Shown here: piece by piece, positions 43,627 to 54,813 of the stretch | How the letters are laid out: each line of letters opens with the position of its first letter | Numbering within the stretch: the stretch's first letter is position 1 | From: Powellomyces hirtus | Taxonomy: Eukaryota; Chytridiomycota; Chytridiomycetes; Spizellomycetales; Powellomycetaceae | Direction: 5' to 3' | Length of the DNA stretch: 64,000 bases | Assembly (NCBI GenBank): GCA_025526995.1 | Contig: JAHLKG010000016.1 | Location: 372,001 to 436,000, forward strand | Notes under the pieces: generated by a model | What the model was told of the DNA's origin: nothing | Databases searched by the model: none | What the model saw: the letters and a program-made list of their open reading frames with translations, nothing else | Program-made: the position numbers and the translations under genes

Positions 43627-43946
43627 GCCGTCTTTTGTGTACCTGAACTTAGGCACGAACAGTCCTTTTCGTGCATACCACCATCTCCGTAGACAACCCA
43701 AGTGAGATGTAGACAACATTTCTTGCCGTTCGTAGTGTAGTGTTCGCGAAGTACGGAGACAAGTGAAAAGACCCTCACACCCATGCTTTCAATCGGGCAT
43801 GAGATGATGGCGAATGTGTAGAGTTTAGTGCAGCAGTCGCAGAGGTAATTGAGATTATCTCTTATTCAAACAACGTGTTGGGATACAATGAGGATAAATG
43901 TACCAGCTGTCCACCCCCATGAACGACCAACTTGCCATCACTTCCA
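43627..43946. other. Intergenic between convergent CAP and GST genes
   Basis: Holds the 3' ends of two converging genes; no gene or repeat seen. Confidence 0.4.
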
Positions 43947-44642
43947 TCATTGAGCGCCGCCGCGTCCAGGGACAAACGTATTCTTTGTCCAAACGCGATT
44001 CACAACGGGATGTTCCTCCGTCTTCACGATCGCCTGAAACAACTTTGGATTCTTCTCCCTAAACAGGTCCCCATCTCCCTTCCGGATCCACTGGGTGACC
44101 ATCGCGAGATACACATCCAACGCCGTCATCTCCTCGCCCAAAAAGTAGGGCCCGACGACTGCATCATTCATGATCTTAAAATTCCCCCACAATCGTTGAT
44201 CAACTTTCTCTCCAAATGCATCGATGAGCTTTTGATCGGCCGTGTCTGGCAACCATCGGTGCGGGAAATCATTGAGCGTCAACACCGCATAGATATTGAC
44301 GGGTACAAACATCATCCAATTGAGGAACTGCGCAGCCGTCTTAGCATCTTGTGGTCGCAGCCCCATGTCGTTCGCGGTCGCCGCGTGCGTGTCCAACAGG
44401 TGAAGCACGATCGCGGCTGACTCGGTCATGGTAACCCCTTCGCGAGTAATGAATGTGGGGACCTGTTTAAGTGGGTTGTGCTGGGCTAGGCGGGAGATGG
44501 CGTCGGAGGTCCCCCCGGCTTTCATGACTTTCCAGTCGATGGCGGTGTATTCGTAAGGTTCGCCGAGGAGTTCGAGAACGGCTTCGACGACGGCGCTGCC
44601 GCAGCCGAGGCCGCCGAAGAGAGTGTACTTTCCGGATGCCAT
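43947..44642 (-). CDS. Glutathione S-transferase family protein
   Basis: Intronless, 231 aa, normal GST length. The thioredoxin-like N-terminal domain has the cis-Pro in KQVPTFI (VP at 61-62) and the glutathione-contacting MTESAAI (residues 72-78). The all-helical C-terminal domain follows (AAQFLNWMMFVPVNIYA, VGPYFLGEEMTALDVYLAMV, the latter the conserved N-capping/Asp motif). In place of a catalytic Tyr/Ser at the start is LFGGLGCGSA, so Cys14 could be a Cys-type (Omega or GSH-lyase-like) active residue. Substrate unknown. Shares a promoter with the PPR gene. Confidence 0.88.
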   Translation of the reverse strand: MASGKYTLFGGLGCGSAVVEAVLELLGEPYEYTAIDWKVMKAGGTSDAISRLAQHNPLKQVPTFITREGVTMTESAAIVLHLLDTHAATANDMGLRPQDAKTAAQFLNWMMFVPVNIYAVLTLNDFPHRWLPDTADQKLIDAFGEKVDQRLWGNFKIMNDAVVGPYFLGEEMTALDVYLAMVTQWIRKGDGDLFREKNPKLFQAIVKTEEHPVVNRVWTKNTFVPGRGGAQ

Positions 44643-45018
44643 ATTTTTCGATGCGGTGTAGATACCTTGGAGGCAACGACAATCTGAGGGCGTGGAGAAC
44701 AGCCTTTTATTTTATGAATGTGCTTGCTTTCCTGACCGCACACACTTGCGAGGTTGTTTCTTAAGACTCATCAATTTGTAACACTCGTTCCCCGCAAACA
44801 TGGGCCAACATGACCCACTTTGTCCTCAGGGAAGGCGTGGATTTGCCCGTGTCAGTAACTGTCGCACAGTTTGTTGGTTTTGAAGATCACACATCCAGAA
44901 AGTGTTCTCCTTTTGTTGCCATGCCGCGTCCGTGTCAAATTGACAGTATGCCAAAATTGACAGGTTTCTTCCACCCCCGTCAGCTTGTCTTGTCTTTTGT
45001 TTCTGTTTTGTACACCAA
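44643..45018. promoter_or_regulatory. Shared divergent promoter, GST / PPR, with paired TTGACAG motifs
   Basis: 376 bp between starts. TTGACAG occurs at 44940-44946 and 44957-44963, 17 bp apart, 56-79 bp before the PPR ATG. Confidence 0.45.
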
Positions 45019-47460
45019 ATGCGGCGAGCTGCTCATATTGTACAGGAAGCTACCCGCTCTCGCTTCTCACGTCCGCGGCTAAATCTTCAGCAGGCTACCG
45101 CGCCGCTTTGGTTCCCGTCATCTATATGTGCTTCATGTCTTTATAACACATGGACAAGACCCACATGGCGACGGTCCGCTAACGTTCCAGAATTGTCACG
45201 CCCACTTTCACGTCTTGTTCCACCACCATCAACACCTTATACCCGCGGCCGAGGCCTCAACAGTGCTGCCCGAACCACCGTTCCCGATATTACCACCACT
45301 AGCACTACTCACGACACCGTCGGCGTCACCTCCGAACCCAGTCTTGAACGCATTACCACCGCGGAGTTGAAACGGCGGATAAAGGCATTTGAGGATGCCG
45401 TTGTGCAGAGTGATAGAGGCGTGGCGGAGCGGACACGGATATGGGATGCGTTCGTAGCGGCCTGCCAACATCCGGTCACGCGCGATGCATTGCGACAAGC
45501 CCATATCCTGAAAGTATTCCGAATGGTCTGTTTCGACGGCGAAGACGTGCCGAACCTCGCGGAAAAATTGGGCTTTCTACAGACCCTCATCAGCCAGACT
45601 GGATGGATGTCGTTGGAGATGTATGTCAAGAACGCGGGTATACTGCGGCATCGAGAAGCGTTTAATTCACTCGAGGCGGCCGAGACATATCTGGCTGAAA
45701 TGCGGGGCGAGGGCTTGGAAGCGAATTACGATACGTATGCGCTTTTAATGGATGCGTTGGGGAGTCAAGGGTGTGGAGAGGGGGCAGCGGCAGTGTTGAA
45801 GATGCTGGAAGCGGCGGGCGGAGAAATCGATGCAAATGTCTACCAGCATGTCATTTTGGGTTATGCTCGAAGCAACAATGTCGAACGTGCGGTTGCCGCG
45901 TTTCGCGAAATGCAGGAACGGGGGATAGCCGCGTCGGCACGCAACTATACTACGATAATTTCCTGTTATGCCAAGCGGAAAGAAATGAGTGTCGTCGAGG
46001 AACTGTATCAAGAGATGGTCGAGCAAGGCCTCCAACCCACCATCGTCACATTCAACGTCCTTCTAAAACTCTACTTTGATCTCGATCAACTCGACGCAGC
46101 ACAGAGCGTCTTCCGCGCCATCGAAAACGCCGGGCTGCAGCCGCAAACCGACACCTTCAACACCATGATCTCGGGTTTCGTCCGGCTCAAACGCCTCGAC
46201 GACGCCGTCGCGGTCTACAACCAGATGGAGGCGGCGGGGGTCGCCCACGACAAGTTTACCTTTGCGGCCATGATCCATGGGTGTGGCCAGGCGGGGATGA
46301 TGATCAATGCCATGCGGTATTACCGCGACCTCAGACGCTCAGATGTCGCCATCAACTACTACCATTTCTCGATCCTCCAAGCCGCGTTTGCCACTGCTAA
46401 AGACATGCAGACCTGTCAGGAAGTGTTTCGCGACATGATGGCTCTGTACGCCCCCACCGTGCGCAACTACAACATCTTAATAGCAGGATGGATCCGATGC
46501 GGCGATATTGTCAACGCGGAGGCAGAGTTTAATAAAATGAAAATGATGGCGGGGTGTGAACCCGACGCAATCACTTACCGCCGCATGATCCGCGGCTACA
46601 TTCAAGCCGGCCGCGTGCAGGACGCTCTCCGCATGTACGAAATACTCCGCAAGCTCAAAGGCCTCACCATCGGCGTCTACGTGCACCTCATCGATGCTTG
46701 CTGGAACAATGGTCTCACCACTACCGCCGAACGCTTGCTACAAAGCATGCGCGACACGATCCCCGACCAAACACCACCGTACGCTATCTACGAACGCATC
46801 GCCATCTCCCTCCTCAAAGAAGGCAACACCACATCTGCCCTCCAATGGGTCGACCGCCTCGAACGCGTCGGATACATCCCACGCGAATACCTCTATTCCC
46901 AACTCATCCGCACTGCTGCACTGGCACTCAACATCAACCAGGCGCTGGTATTGACTGAGAAGATGAAACGAAACAATATACAGCCCTCCGTTTACGTTTT
47001 CAATCATCTCCTCACGGCCTGTGAGAACACACCCACAGCGATACATTCAATCCTGGCAGATATGCATGACGCGGGAGTTGTTTTTAACCATTATACGTAC
47101 AGTACTCTTATCTACCTGTACTCGAAAACGGCACCGGATCTCACTCGTGCGTGGAGTATCTGGGAAGACTATATCGCGGCACTGGCAACCCAATTACCCA
47201 CACCTGAAGACCACGGTACTACCGTCACAAATAACAACACCACCGCCATCCACCCTGCTGTCGTCCGCACGATGCTCCGCGCGTGTGCTGTCCGCTATGA
47301 CCTCGACAAGTTCAAAACGGTCTGGACGGCGGCTAAACGAGCCCGAGTGGTATTCACAGGCATCGACGTTGAGCAGGTCCTGCGAGGAGCAAATAGACCG
47401 GATTTTAAGGAGCAGATGAGGAACGTCCTGGCAGAGGGAACGGATACGGGGGAGGCGTGA
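45019..47460 (+). CDS. Pentatricopeptide-repeat (PPR) protein, probably mitochondrial
   Basis: Intronless, 813 aa. The N-terminus is Arg/Ser-rich and acid-free (MRRAAHIVQEATRSRFSRPR), a good mitochondrial presequence. From about residue 200 to 740 there are many 35-residue PPR units, for example YDTYALLMDALGSQGCGEGA, NYTTIISCYAKRKEMSVVEE, TFNVLLKLYFDLDQLDAAQ, TFNTMISGFVRLKRLDDAVA and TFAAMIHGCGQAGMMINAMR. PPR proteins bind organellar RNA, with residues 5 and 35 of each unit helping to choose bases. Here many units carry N or T at position 5. Likely role is in maturation, stability or translation of mitochondrial transcripts. I cannot assign a specific yeast counterpart. Confidence 0.93.
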   Translation: MRRAAHIVQEATRSRFSRPRLNLQQATAPLWFPSSICASCLYNTWTRPTWRRSANVPELSRPLSRLVPPPSTPYTRGRGLNSAARTTVPDITTTSTTHDTVGVTSEPSLERITTAELKRRIKAFEDAVVQSDRGVAERTRIWDAFVAACQHPVTRDALRQAHILKVFRMVCFDGEDVPNLAEKLGFLQTLISQTGWMSLEMYVKNAGILRHREAFNSLEAAETYLAEMRGEGLEANYDTYALLMDALGSQGCGEGAAAVLKMLEAAGGEIDANVYQHVILGYARSNNVERAVAAFREMQERGIAASARNYTTIISCYAKRKEMSVVEELYQEMVEQGLQPTIVTFNVLLKLYFDLDQLDAAQSVFRAIENAGLQPQTDTFNTMISGFVRLKRLDDAVAVYNQMEAAGVAHDKFTFAAMIHGCGQAGMMINAMRYYRDLRRSDVAINYYHFSILQAAFATAKDMQTCQEVFRDMMALYAPTVRNYNILIAGWIRCGDIVNAEAEFNKMKMMAGCEPDAITYRRMIRGYIQAGRVQDALRMYEILRKLKGLTIGVYVHLIDACWNNGLTTTAERLLQSMRDTIPDQTPPYAIYERIAISLLKEGNTTSALQWVDRLERVGYIPREYLYSQLIRTAALALNINQALVLTEKMKRNNIQPSVYVFNHLLTACENTPTAIHSILADMHDAGVVFNHYTYSTLIYLYSKTAPDLTRAWSIWEDYIAALATQLPTPEDHGTTVTNNNTTAIHPAVVRTMLRACAVRYDLDKFKTVWTAAKRARVVFTGIDVEQVLRGANRPDFKEQMRNVLAEGTDTGEA

Positions 47461-48151
47461 TGCGGGCATCTTTTTGTGTATTTCTGCTAAATTCTGTCCT
47501 CTCCTTGCCCATATATGTACATCATGTGAAATTATTTTCTGTAATTTATCAAATAGATTTCTGTCGCTCTGTACCGTATGCTTCCCGCAAAGCGCACTCT
47601 GCAATCCTGGGACCAGTTCAGGAAGGATTCGGCTGGGCCACCTAGGATATCAGACGCGCAGACCAACCATTTCGCTTTGCGGCATAGACATATATCTCCG
47701 CAGAATCGATAGACATCTTGTTCCAATTCCTTATTGCGTTTCCTAGATACAAACCTAACATCAGCATGAATGAACTCACTCGCGATGTACCGTCCTGACT
47801 TAAACTCGACGTCTCAGATCTTGTGGTGGAAGAACGGAGCAGAAATGGAATGGAAGTCACACCTACGCCGTATGAGCCACATCTGAACAGATTAAACCGC
47901 GGATGAGTGACACATTACCTGAGCCAAGTTTTCGATTGACGATCTAAGCAGTTGAATACTGGACAAATGTTTTCATAAATACCATACTCACAAAACTTGG
48001 AAAAATACTGACGGCAAAGAATCAAGCGCGTCTTTGCTTACTAAGCAGGGTGTGGCTTGCAGCTCGGTTGTCTCGAATCGCCAGGACGGAGGGTTTCTCG
48101 CTGACTTGCATTGCATCGCCTATAGCACCAAAACCCACGACATCCAAAACT
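47461..48151. other. Intergenic: PPR 3' flank and TTLL promoter
   Basis: About 690 bp. Short open frames on both strands show no motif. A poly-purine and AT-rich mix around 47900-48010 probably forms the TTLL promoter. Confidence 0.4.
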
Positions 48152-50911
48152 ATGCTCGCAGCACTAACATCACCCTTACAACACTCCACCTCCCCTCCCT
48201 CAATTCCCATCTCCTCGCCCACCCTCGCACCCAGCGCCGACCCGTCCTCGTCCTCGCAGTCGTCGTCGTCGTCGTCGGTGGATATCGCTTCTTGTGTAGC
48301 CCCGGTAGCGCGCAAGCGGCCGCCTGTGGTGACGGTCAACACACTCAACTGCAAATACGATGTTGTGCGCGAGTGTTGCGTCAAACTCGGGTTTAGGATC
48401 ACGGAGGATGAGAACGAGCCGTGGATTCTTTTTTGGATCGATACGGGAGTCTCGGTGGAAAGGGTGCTGGCAATGTGAGTCGCGAAAACTCCACTGGCCC
48501 CCACAGGAAAAGCCAGGATCTCTGCAGAATACCAGAAAAAATTTTATTCCAAAGCTGAACATGTGTACCCCCCCCCCCCCCCCCGCTCTACCCTGTCACA
48601 TTACAGGAAACCGTACACCTTCATCAACCATTTTCCCGGGATGCACGAAATCTGCCGCAAAGACTGCCTAGCGCGGAACCTCGGGCGCCTCTCGCGCTCG
48701 TTCCCAAAGGACGGCAATTTCTTCCCGCGCACTTGGGTCCTCCCTCTCGAATGGGGTGATCTGAAAGCCACGCACAACTCCACTCGTCGCCGGAAACCGT
48801 GCTATATTGTCAAGCCCGACCACGGATGTCAAGGCAAAGGCATTTCACTCCTCTCCTCCCCAGACGACCTCCTCCCGATGCTGAAAACACTCAAGGGACC
48901 GAGTAGCCTGATTGTGCAGAGTTATTTGACGCGCCCGTGTTTGATCGATAGCTATAAATTTGACCTCCGCGTCTATGTCCTCGTCACTTCGGTCAAACCC
49001 CTCCGCGTGTTCTTGTACCAAGATGGACTCGCCCGGTTTGCGACTGAGCCGTACCGCGAGCCGCGTGATAGCAATTTGGATAACGTGTGCATGCATCTGA
49101 CAAACTACGCGATCAACAAAAACTCGGAAAATTTTGATCATGCCACCGAGGAGGGGAAAGGAAGCAAACGATCCATTAGATCGGTTCTCCAGCATCTGAA
49201 GGAAACCCGCGGACCGGCAGCCGTGGAGAAAATGTGGCGCCGCATCGGCGACGTGGTTGTCAAGACCCTGCTGACCATCCAACCGCAACTTTCGCGGAAC
49301 ATGCAAGCCTGTTTCCCCAGTAGCGAGGGCGGCCGGCAGTCAACAACAAAACCCACCACCAACAACGATCCCACCACCTCCGACTCCCCGAGCACGACGG
49401 AGAAACCGCCACCCTCCCCACCACCCAAAAGCACGATCCAGCCAAGCCAATGTTTCGAGATCCTCGGCTTTGACATCTTCATTGACCACAAGCTCAAACC
49501 ATGGGTGTTGGAAGTCAATCACTCGCCGTCGTTTACGTGCGACAGTCCGCTCGACGCCGAGATCAAGCGCGGAGTCATAGGTGACGCCCTGCACTTGCTC
49601 AACATCCGCGCCGCAAATCCTAAACGGTTCTATTCAAATCAGAAACGAAAGTCGAAAAAGAGACTCTTGGCCTTCTCGACTTGTCCCAATGGTGGGCGAA
49701 GCGCAAGTCCAACCACCGCGCCCGCCGCCGCCGCCGCCACGGCTACCCGGTCTCCACGTACTCGGGATCCATTCGACATCAAGCCCAGCGAACATTCCCC
49801 TAAATTGCCCTCCCCCGATTCCGATTCTCCCACCTCTTCGGCATCCCACGCCACGACCCCCGTAGAAACGGACATACCCGGGGCTCGCCTCACCAACCTG
49901 TCCGACGAAGCGAACGACGCTCTGGAAAACTACTACCTGAGCTACTCCCCCCGCGAGCTCTTCAAACTCGAAGCGTTTGAAGACGCGCACCTCGGGCACT
50001 ACCAACGGATCTATCCCCCGCACGAAGTGGTCAAACTCGCGCATTTCCTCCTGTTGCAAAACGAAGCCGCCAACATATTTTCCGAAACCATCTCGACCAA
50101 ACGCCGGCGCGAGTTTCTGGAAAACAAGAAACGGGAAGAGGAACTCAAGGCGCGGAAAATGGCCAATTGGCGCCAACGCCAACGCGATAAAGCCCGATCG
50201 GTGCCGTTGTTGTTGTCGAAAAGCTTGTCGGATGACGCAGTAGTCACCCGTCCCATCGAACGCGCGAGGTCGTTGACTGGCTTGTACGCCTTTGAAAGCG
50301 GCGCTGGGTTGATCAGCATCCCACAGGCGCCCTCGTCGTTGTCTTCCACGTCCGTTTTAAACGACACCTTTTATGTGGGTGGGCTTCAACATCAACATCA
50401 GCAGCAGGCCGGTTCGACTGCCACGTCGGACGAAAGCCTGCGAAACGGTGCCAAGCAAGCTGCCGCCAACCACAACAAGCAAACGATCAAAATGAACGTC
50501 GAATCCATCAATGACCGGTTCATGAGCAGCCTGGACGTGCAGCAGCAGCAGCACAAACCTTCTTCCATGGGCTCGTCGTCGCGCGCTTCCGAATGTGTCG
50601 GGCTCATCAAAGGCCGCCCAAAAGCGTCCCCCCGAACAACATCCTTTGGCGACTCCATTAGTACCAATCCACGAACGGGGATTACGATGCTTATCCCCGA
50701 GATCAAACGCAAAGCCATTGCAGCAGCAACGGAGACGATTCCAACACCGGACCCGAGAGAGGCGTTTGAGCGGTATGAGTTTATACAGCGGATGCAGACT
50801 GCGCTGGAGGAACTGCAAAAGACCAAACACTCGGCCTGGGTTCAGAATGGTGGGGCGGCTGCTGCTGCTGCGCGGTGTAAACAGCAGGGACGGAGTAGAA
50901 GAATACCGTGA
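48152..50911 (+). CDS. Tubulin tyrosine ligase-like polyglutamylase (TTLL6/13 type)
   Basis: ATP-grasp enzyme that adds glutamates to tubulin tails, mainly on axonemal microtubules. Exons are 48152-48474 and 48607-50911 (donor GTGAGT, acceptor TTACAG), 875 aa. Exon 1 has a Ser-rich start and then LNCKYDVVRECCVKLGFRI. Exon 2 has INHFPGMHEICRKDCLARN, FPKDGNFFPRTWVLPLEWGD, the nucleotide-binding CYIVKPDHGCQGKGISL, FDLRVYVLVTSVKPLRVF, MHLTNYAINKNSENF and the metal-binding CFEILGFDIFIDH plus VLEVNHSPSF. A 35-residue Thr/Ser/Pro insert lies between the ATP-grasp lobes (about residues 345-375). The C-terminal half has a basic microtubule-binding-like region (KRRREFLENKKREEELKARK) and low-complexity tails. 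TTLL4/6/7/13 share this core; TTLL6/13 is the best fit by eye. Confidence 0.9.
48568..48584 (+). repeat. C17 homopolymer in the TTLL intron
   Basis: Seventeen C lie 22 nt upstream of the TTLL exon 2 acceptor, forming much of its pyrimidine tract. Confidence 0.9.
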
Positions 50912-51156
50912 GCAGACCCTTGCTGGCGACATCTGTCTGATAAGATAACATCAAAACCTGACATCGTACACCGCAAATACAAGCATTGAGACTCGAGGGA
51001 GGTGCTGGCCATGAGCGTGGGCTCTCAATATTTGTATATACAGCTCCACCCAAATGAAGGGAGAGAAAGGTGGGTAGGTCAGGAGTCTCTATGTGCTCTT
51101 CTACACCTTACGGTACGTGTATGTAGCTACGGAGTGGGCGGTGCGGGTTTGTTTGC

Positions 51157-52966
51157 TCATATCAGTTTCTGGGTACTCCCGTCCAACAAGCCCACATCTT
51201 CACCGTCCTCGTGCTCTTCCTGCTCCTCGTCTGCCTGGTCGATTGGGGGTGTATGCCCATGCACGTTTCCCGTTTGGACCGCCATGCTGAGGACGCGCGA
51301 CTCGTTAGTGTTGGGGCGTTGCATGGTGGTGTTCGTGGTCGTCTTCGCGTCCGTGTCGGGGTCCGCGTACATGTTGGTAGAGTCGAGGATGGGGAAATGT
51401 TGGATTTGAGGGTGCGATGATGAGGATGTGGGTGAGCTGGGGAGAGATGCGGATTGGGGGTTGGGGGATGGCACGAGGCTAATTTTCCTAGTCATCGTCG
51501 TTGCGCCATAGCGCTGTGCGCCATCGTCCAATGTCTGGCTTCTGGAGCGATGGGCGGCGCGACCCATGAATTTCTTATCCCGCGTGTTTTTTGACGCTGC
51601 TGCTGCATGATGTGCGGATTGATTGACTGACGGCGGTGGTGGTGGTGTTGGTGTGGGTGTTTGGCGCTTGACGTGCATGAAGGTGGGTCGGTTATTGAGG
51701 GGCGGGCGAGCGGGTTTTTCGACGAGCTCGTTGCTGGTGTAGACGTCCGTTTCGTCGACGATTTCTTCTTGGATGATTTCTTCAATTACGTCTTCGATCG
51801 TGATGATGCCGATGAGGGTGTCCTTGTCGTAGACGGTTGCGAGGTGGCCTGTGAGCAAGAGCGGGGGGGGGGGGGGGGGGGTAATAGAATCGTAAGAAAA
51901 AAAGATGACGAGGGAGGGGAGATGAAATGGGTCGAGACGCGAGCGGCTACGTACTTGCACCCTCCTGGAAGATATTCAGCATATGGAACAGACTGGTATC
52001 CGTTTCCGCTTTGGGTACTTTTGTGATGAGGCGGACCTGGTCGACTGGGGTGGCGGCATTGGGGTCGAGCAATATCAGTGTCTTGACCAACAAGATGCCA
52101 ATAATATTCTCCCTCGTGTTTGCATACACGGGGATTCGCGAATGGCCCGACTTTAAAATCTCCTGCAGGGTCGTTCGATCCAATTTCGCGGTGGCGGGGA
52201 GCATGTATACTCTGTCCATGGGCGTCATGACCTCATGCACTTGTTTGAGATGCACGTTGAGGGTGCCTTGCAGGATCGTGACTTCGTCCGCGGTGAGGTC
52301 GCCGCCGTGTTCAGCGCCGTGGAGGCCGACGAGGTCTTTAAGTTGGGATTTCTTGTACATCATCCCGTGGTCGGCGCCGAGGAGGTAGTCGAGGAGTTTG
52401 GCAATGGGCCACGCGATGGGGAGGAAGCAGACAATCATGGCACGGACGGGGAGGATGAAGAAGGCGCCGATTTGGAGGCCGTAGCGCGAACAGACTGACT
52501 GCGGGATGATTTCCGCAAAGATCAGAATAGCGATGGTTGAAATGACGACGGCCTGTACGCCGCCCCCCGATATCGGGTCCAGCAGGATCGGCAAACTCTC
52601 GTTAATAATCGCATTGGTCGTCAACAGCGTGACGAGCAGCAAATGCCCGTTTTTGCGCACGGGGGCAATTTTCGCCGCCGCGTGCTGTTCCGCGGGTGTG
52701 CCGCTGGATGCGAGGATCCGCAAATCGGTTTCGTCCAGCGACATGAGACCCAGGATCAGACCCGCGACGATGCCGTCAATGATGAGGAGGACCGCGATCA
52801 CGAGAAGTTTCCACCAGAGGCCCGTTACGGGACCTCTGTCTTCGTGGGCCAGAAGCGGCGCAACGCTGGCCACGTCATGGGAGGACAACGGGATGGCGGA
52901 GATGAGAGTAGAGAGAGCGAGCTGGAGGAGCGAAGAGCCGAGAAAGGCTGCTTGTGGAGTGCGCAT
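51157..52966 (-). CDS. CNNM/Mam3-type DUF21-CBS membrane protein
   Basis: Ancient conserved-domain protein. Yeast Mam3 is vacuolar, and CNNM proteins affect Mg2+/metal transport. Exons are 51955-52966 and 51157-51848, phase 1 at the join (567 aa). The N-terminal hydrophobic segment is followed by the DUF21 domain: KLLVIAVLLIIDGIVAGLIL, GLMSLDETDLRIL, LLLVTLLTTNAIINESLPIL and IFAEIIPQSVCSRYGLQIGA. A CBS pair follows: GTLNVHLKQVHEVMTPMDRV, SGHSRIPVYANTRENIIGIL, then after the intron LATVYDKDTLIGIITIEDVI and EEIIQEEIVDETDVY. The remaining ~190 residues are low-complexity. A GTG further upstream is in frame, but the ATG at 52966 is the first proper start. The intron contains a G19 run. Confidence 0.92.
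51863..51881 (+). repeat. G19 homopolymer in the CNNM-type gene intron
   Basis: Nineteen G on the plus strand (C19 in the transcript), ending 15 nt upstream of the exon 2 acceptor. It sits in the polypyrimidine position just like the TTLL intron run. Confidence 0.9.
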
Positions 52967-53239
52967 AGTGGAGCGGTGGAGGATTCTGTCCGGATATATA
53001 CACACACCTTCACCACATTAACAATAGCGAACTGCAAGTGTTAAAAAAGAAGAAGGGAATTTTCAAGGTGAGAGTGACGTCTGTGTGAGAATGCTTGCGT
53101 AAGCAGAAAAAGGACACTCGAACAAACTCTCACAGGCGTTTTCAAGATGGTCTCAAAACTCCCACATCGGGGACCGCGCCCAACATGGCCAGGATAATAC
53201 ATCCAATTGGGGGAGCCACTGACGATCCGCCTGTCTCGG

Positions 53240-53910
53240 AAAGCCTCATCGATCTCTCACTATTCCCCAAACGATCAGCAACTGGGACCTGGCATCCGTG
53301 TTGACCTCCGAAGAACAGTTGATAGTTGAAAGGAAACGTAGAAGGAGCCCTGCGTGGGGACTTGTAGGTAGCGAAACAAGTACCCTTCGTAGTTTAAAGG
53401 GATACCGCCCGGTGGGCCGGCTCCGATAGAAATCGTGTCGTGTCTCATTTTTGATGCACGTCCCTATTCGTATGTCCTTTGTCAGTGTGGCGTACCGCAA
53501 TGGATCGGACTTCCACCTCTTCAAATAGAACCCCTATGTGACGAGTCAACCGGAGCCGATCGTATTGCGTGTATGTTTTGTCCACTGCCGACGTGTAATT
53601 GTCGACATCGCTAAGCACTGCCGCCTGTTTTGCGTACGATCTTTTTAGCGAGCGGGTAAAACAGCTCTACCTCCTTGTCCGGACCCTTAGCAGAGGGGTG
53701 TATAGCTGGCAAGTGGGCGGAGATGATGCTTGACAACTTTCATAGCTCATGTGGCCGCCATGTGAGGGACCTGACCGAGACTTGGACCGAGACCTGGACT
53801 TGGATCTACACTTGGATCGAGCCCGAGATCTGGACTTTGTTCGAGGCTTTGAAGACCGGGACCCACTTTTGAATCGCTTGTTCAGGCTTCTTACACGATG
53901 GATGGCTGAG
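53240..53910 (-). pseudogene. Degenerate coding relic with an RS-like segment
   Basis: On the minus strand, three protein-like stretches overlap in different frames. The first, just after a T-rich CTCAG acceptor-like site at ~53910, reads HRVRSLNKRFKSGSRSSKPR and then SKCRSKSRSRSKSRSG to about 53760. A second frame from ~53715 reads SSIISAHLPAIHPSAKGPDK and EVELFYPLAKKIVRKTGG. A third from ~53640 reads AAVLSDVDNYTSAVDKTYTQ and RLRLTRHIGVLFEEVEVRSI. Each ends at a stop or frame change with no splice site to connect them. The pattern matches a decayed gene. An SR-type protein exon is the alternative for the first piece. No family recognised. Confidence 0.35.
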
Positions 53911-54388
53911 CAAAAAAAAACGTCATGTCCTCACGCCGATTCGGTTTAACTATGCCGATGTTCCAGTGGCGCACGTCTCAAAATTGATACACGTTGAAAA
54001 AACGAATTTCGGCATTGAAACGCACCATGTATCATATGTGGATTACTAGCTACCTACAGTACTATACTATGCGACACTACAACTAAGCTCTACTACGCTA
54101 CGACTAGCACCAAGACATGACCCAAGAACAAGACCAGGGGGAAACTAGTCCACTTCAAAAATTTCTTTAATGAATGAAGTAGCGTTCCTCTCGTGCTGGC
54201 TCATCATCCTGGCATTACTGCCGCTACCCTCTTGCACGTCTTGGAGAAAATGGTTGGCAAAGTTGTTGACAAAGGTTCCCCGAGCCATCTGATCAGCTTG
54301 AGTCATGGTGTGGCCAAGCTCTCACATGATTCGTGGAGTACTGGCCGCGTTGACGGATCGGGAGTGGTAGCGGGCGGGTGACCGAAAA

Positions 54389-54494
54389 CGATTTTGATGA
54401 GACTCAAGTTGCGGTCCAACTGCATGGGATGAAGTTTCGACGGCTCGTTCGGTTTTACGCGTAGGCCGATTTTGATGAGACTCAACTTGCGGTC
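54389..54494 (+). repeat. 28-bp direct repeat, two copies 78 bp apart
   Basis: CGATTTTGATGAGACTCAAG plus TTGCGGTC occurs at 54389-54416 and again at 54467-54494 with a single G/C difference. Function unknown. Confidence 0.85.
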
Positions 54495-54538
54495 ACCAAC
54501 GAATGGTGCGTCATCTTCGTGTGAGGCACCCTCGCCTC

Positions 54539-54588
54539 GGGGGGGGGGGGGGCACACGAATCGGCATCTCCGTCTCCTGTGTGCCCCC
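54539..54588 (+). repeat. G14 run and GGGGGCACAC/GTGTGCCCCC inverted repeat
   Basis: G14 at 54539-54552 leads into GGGGGCACAC at 54548-54557. Its exact reverse complement is at 54579-54588, giving a 10-bp stem with a 21-nt loop. Confidence 0.85.
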
Positions 54589-54813
54589 TCCCCGGGGCTT
54601 GGGGGTATACAAAATGTGTTTTCCATCTACAGAACGAACTTGGGTTAGGAAACGTTGCCTTAGAGACTGCATTCGACAACATTGACTTGCCATTTACGAA
54701 GGTCTGCTGATTGAGCGGGCTGGTTGGCATCTTGAAGTAGGCTTCAAGGTCCCGTGGGCCCTCTCCCCACAAAAGATGGGGCCCCGACCATCGGCTCCCG
54801 TGTCTGGGAGGGA

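Noticed and set aside
53370..53460. Possible tRNA-like fold near 53400
   Set aside because: I could not place a T-arm GTTCRA box, an anticodon stem and an acceptor stem together. No tRNA or rRNA gene was found in the window.
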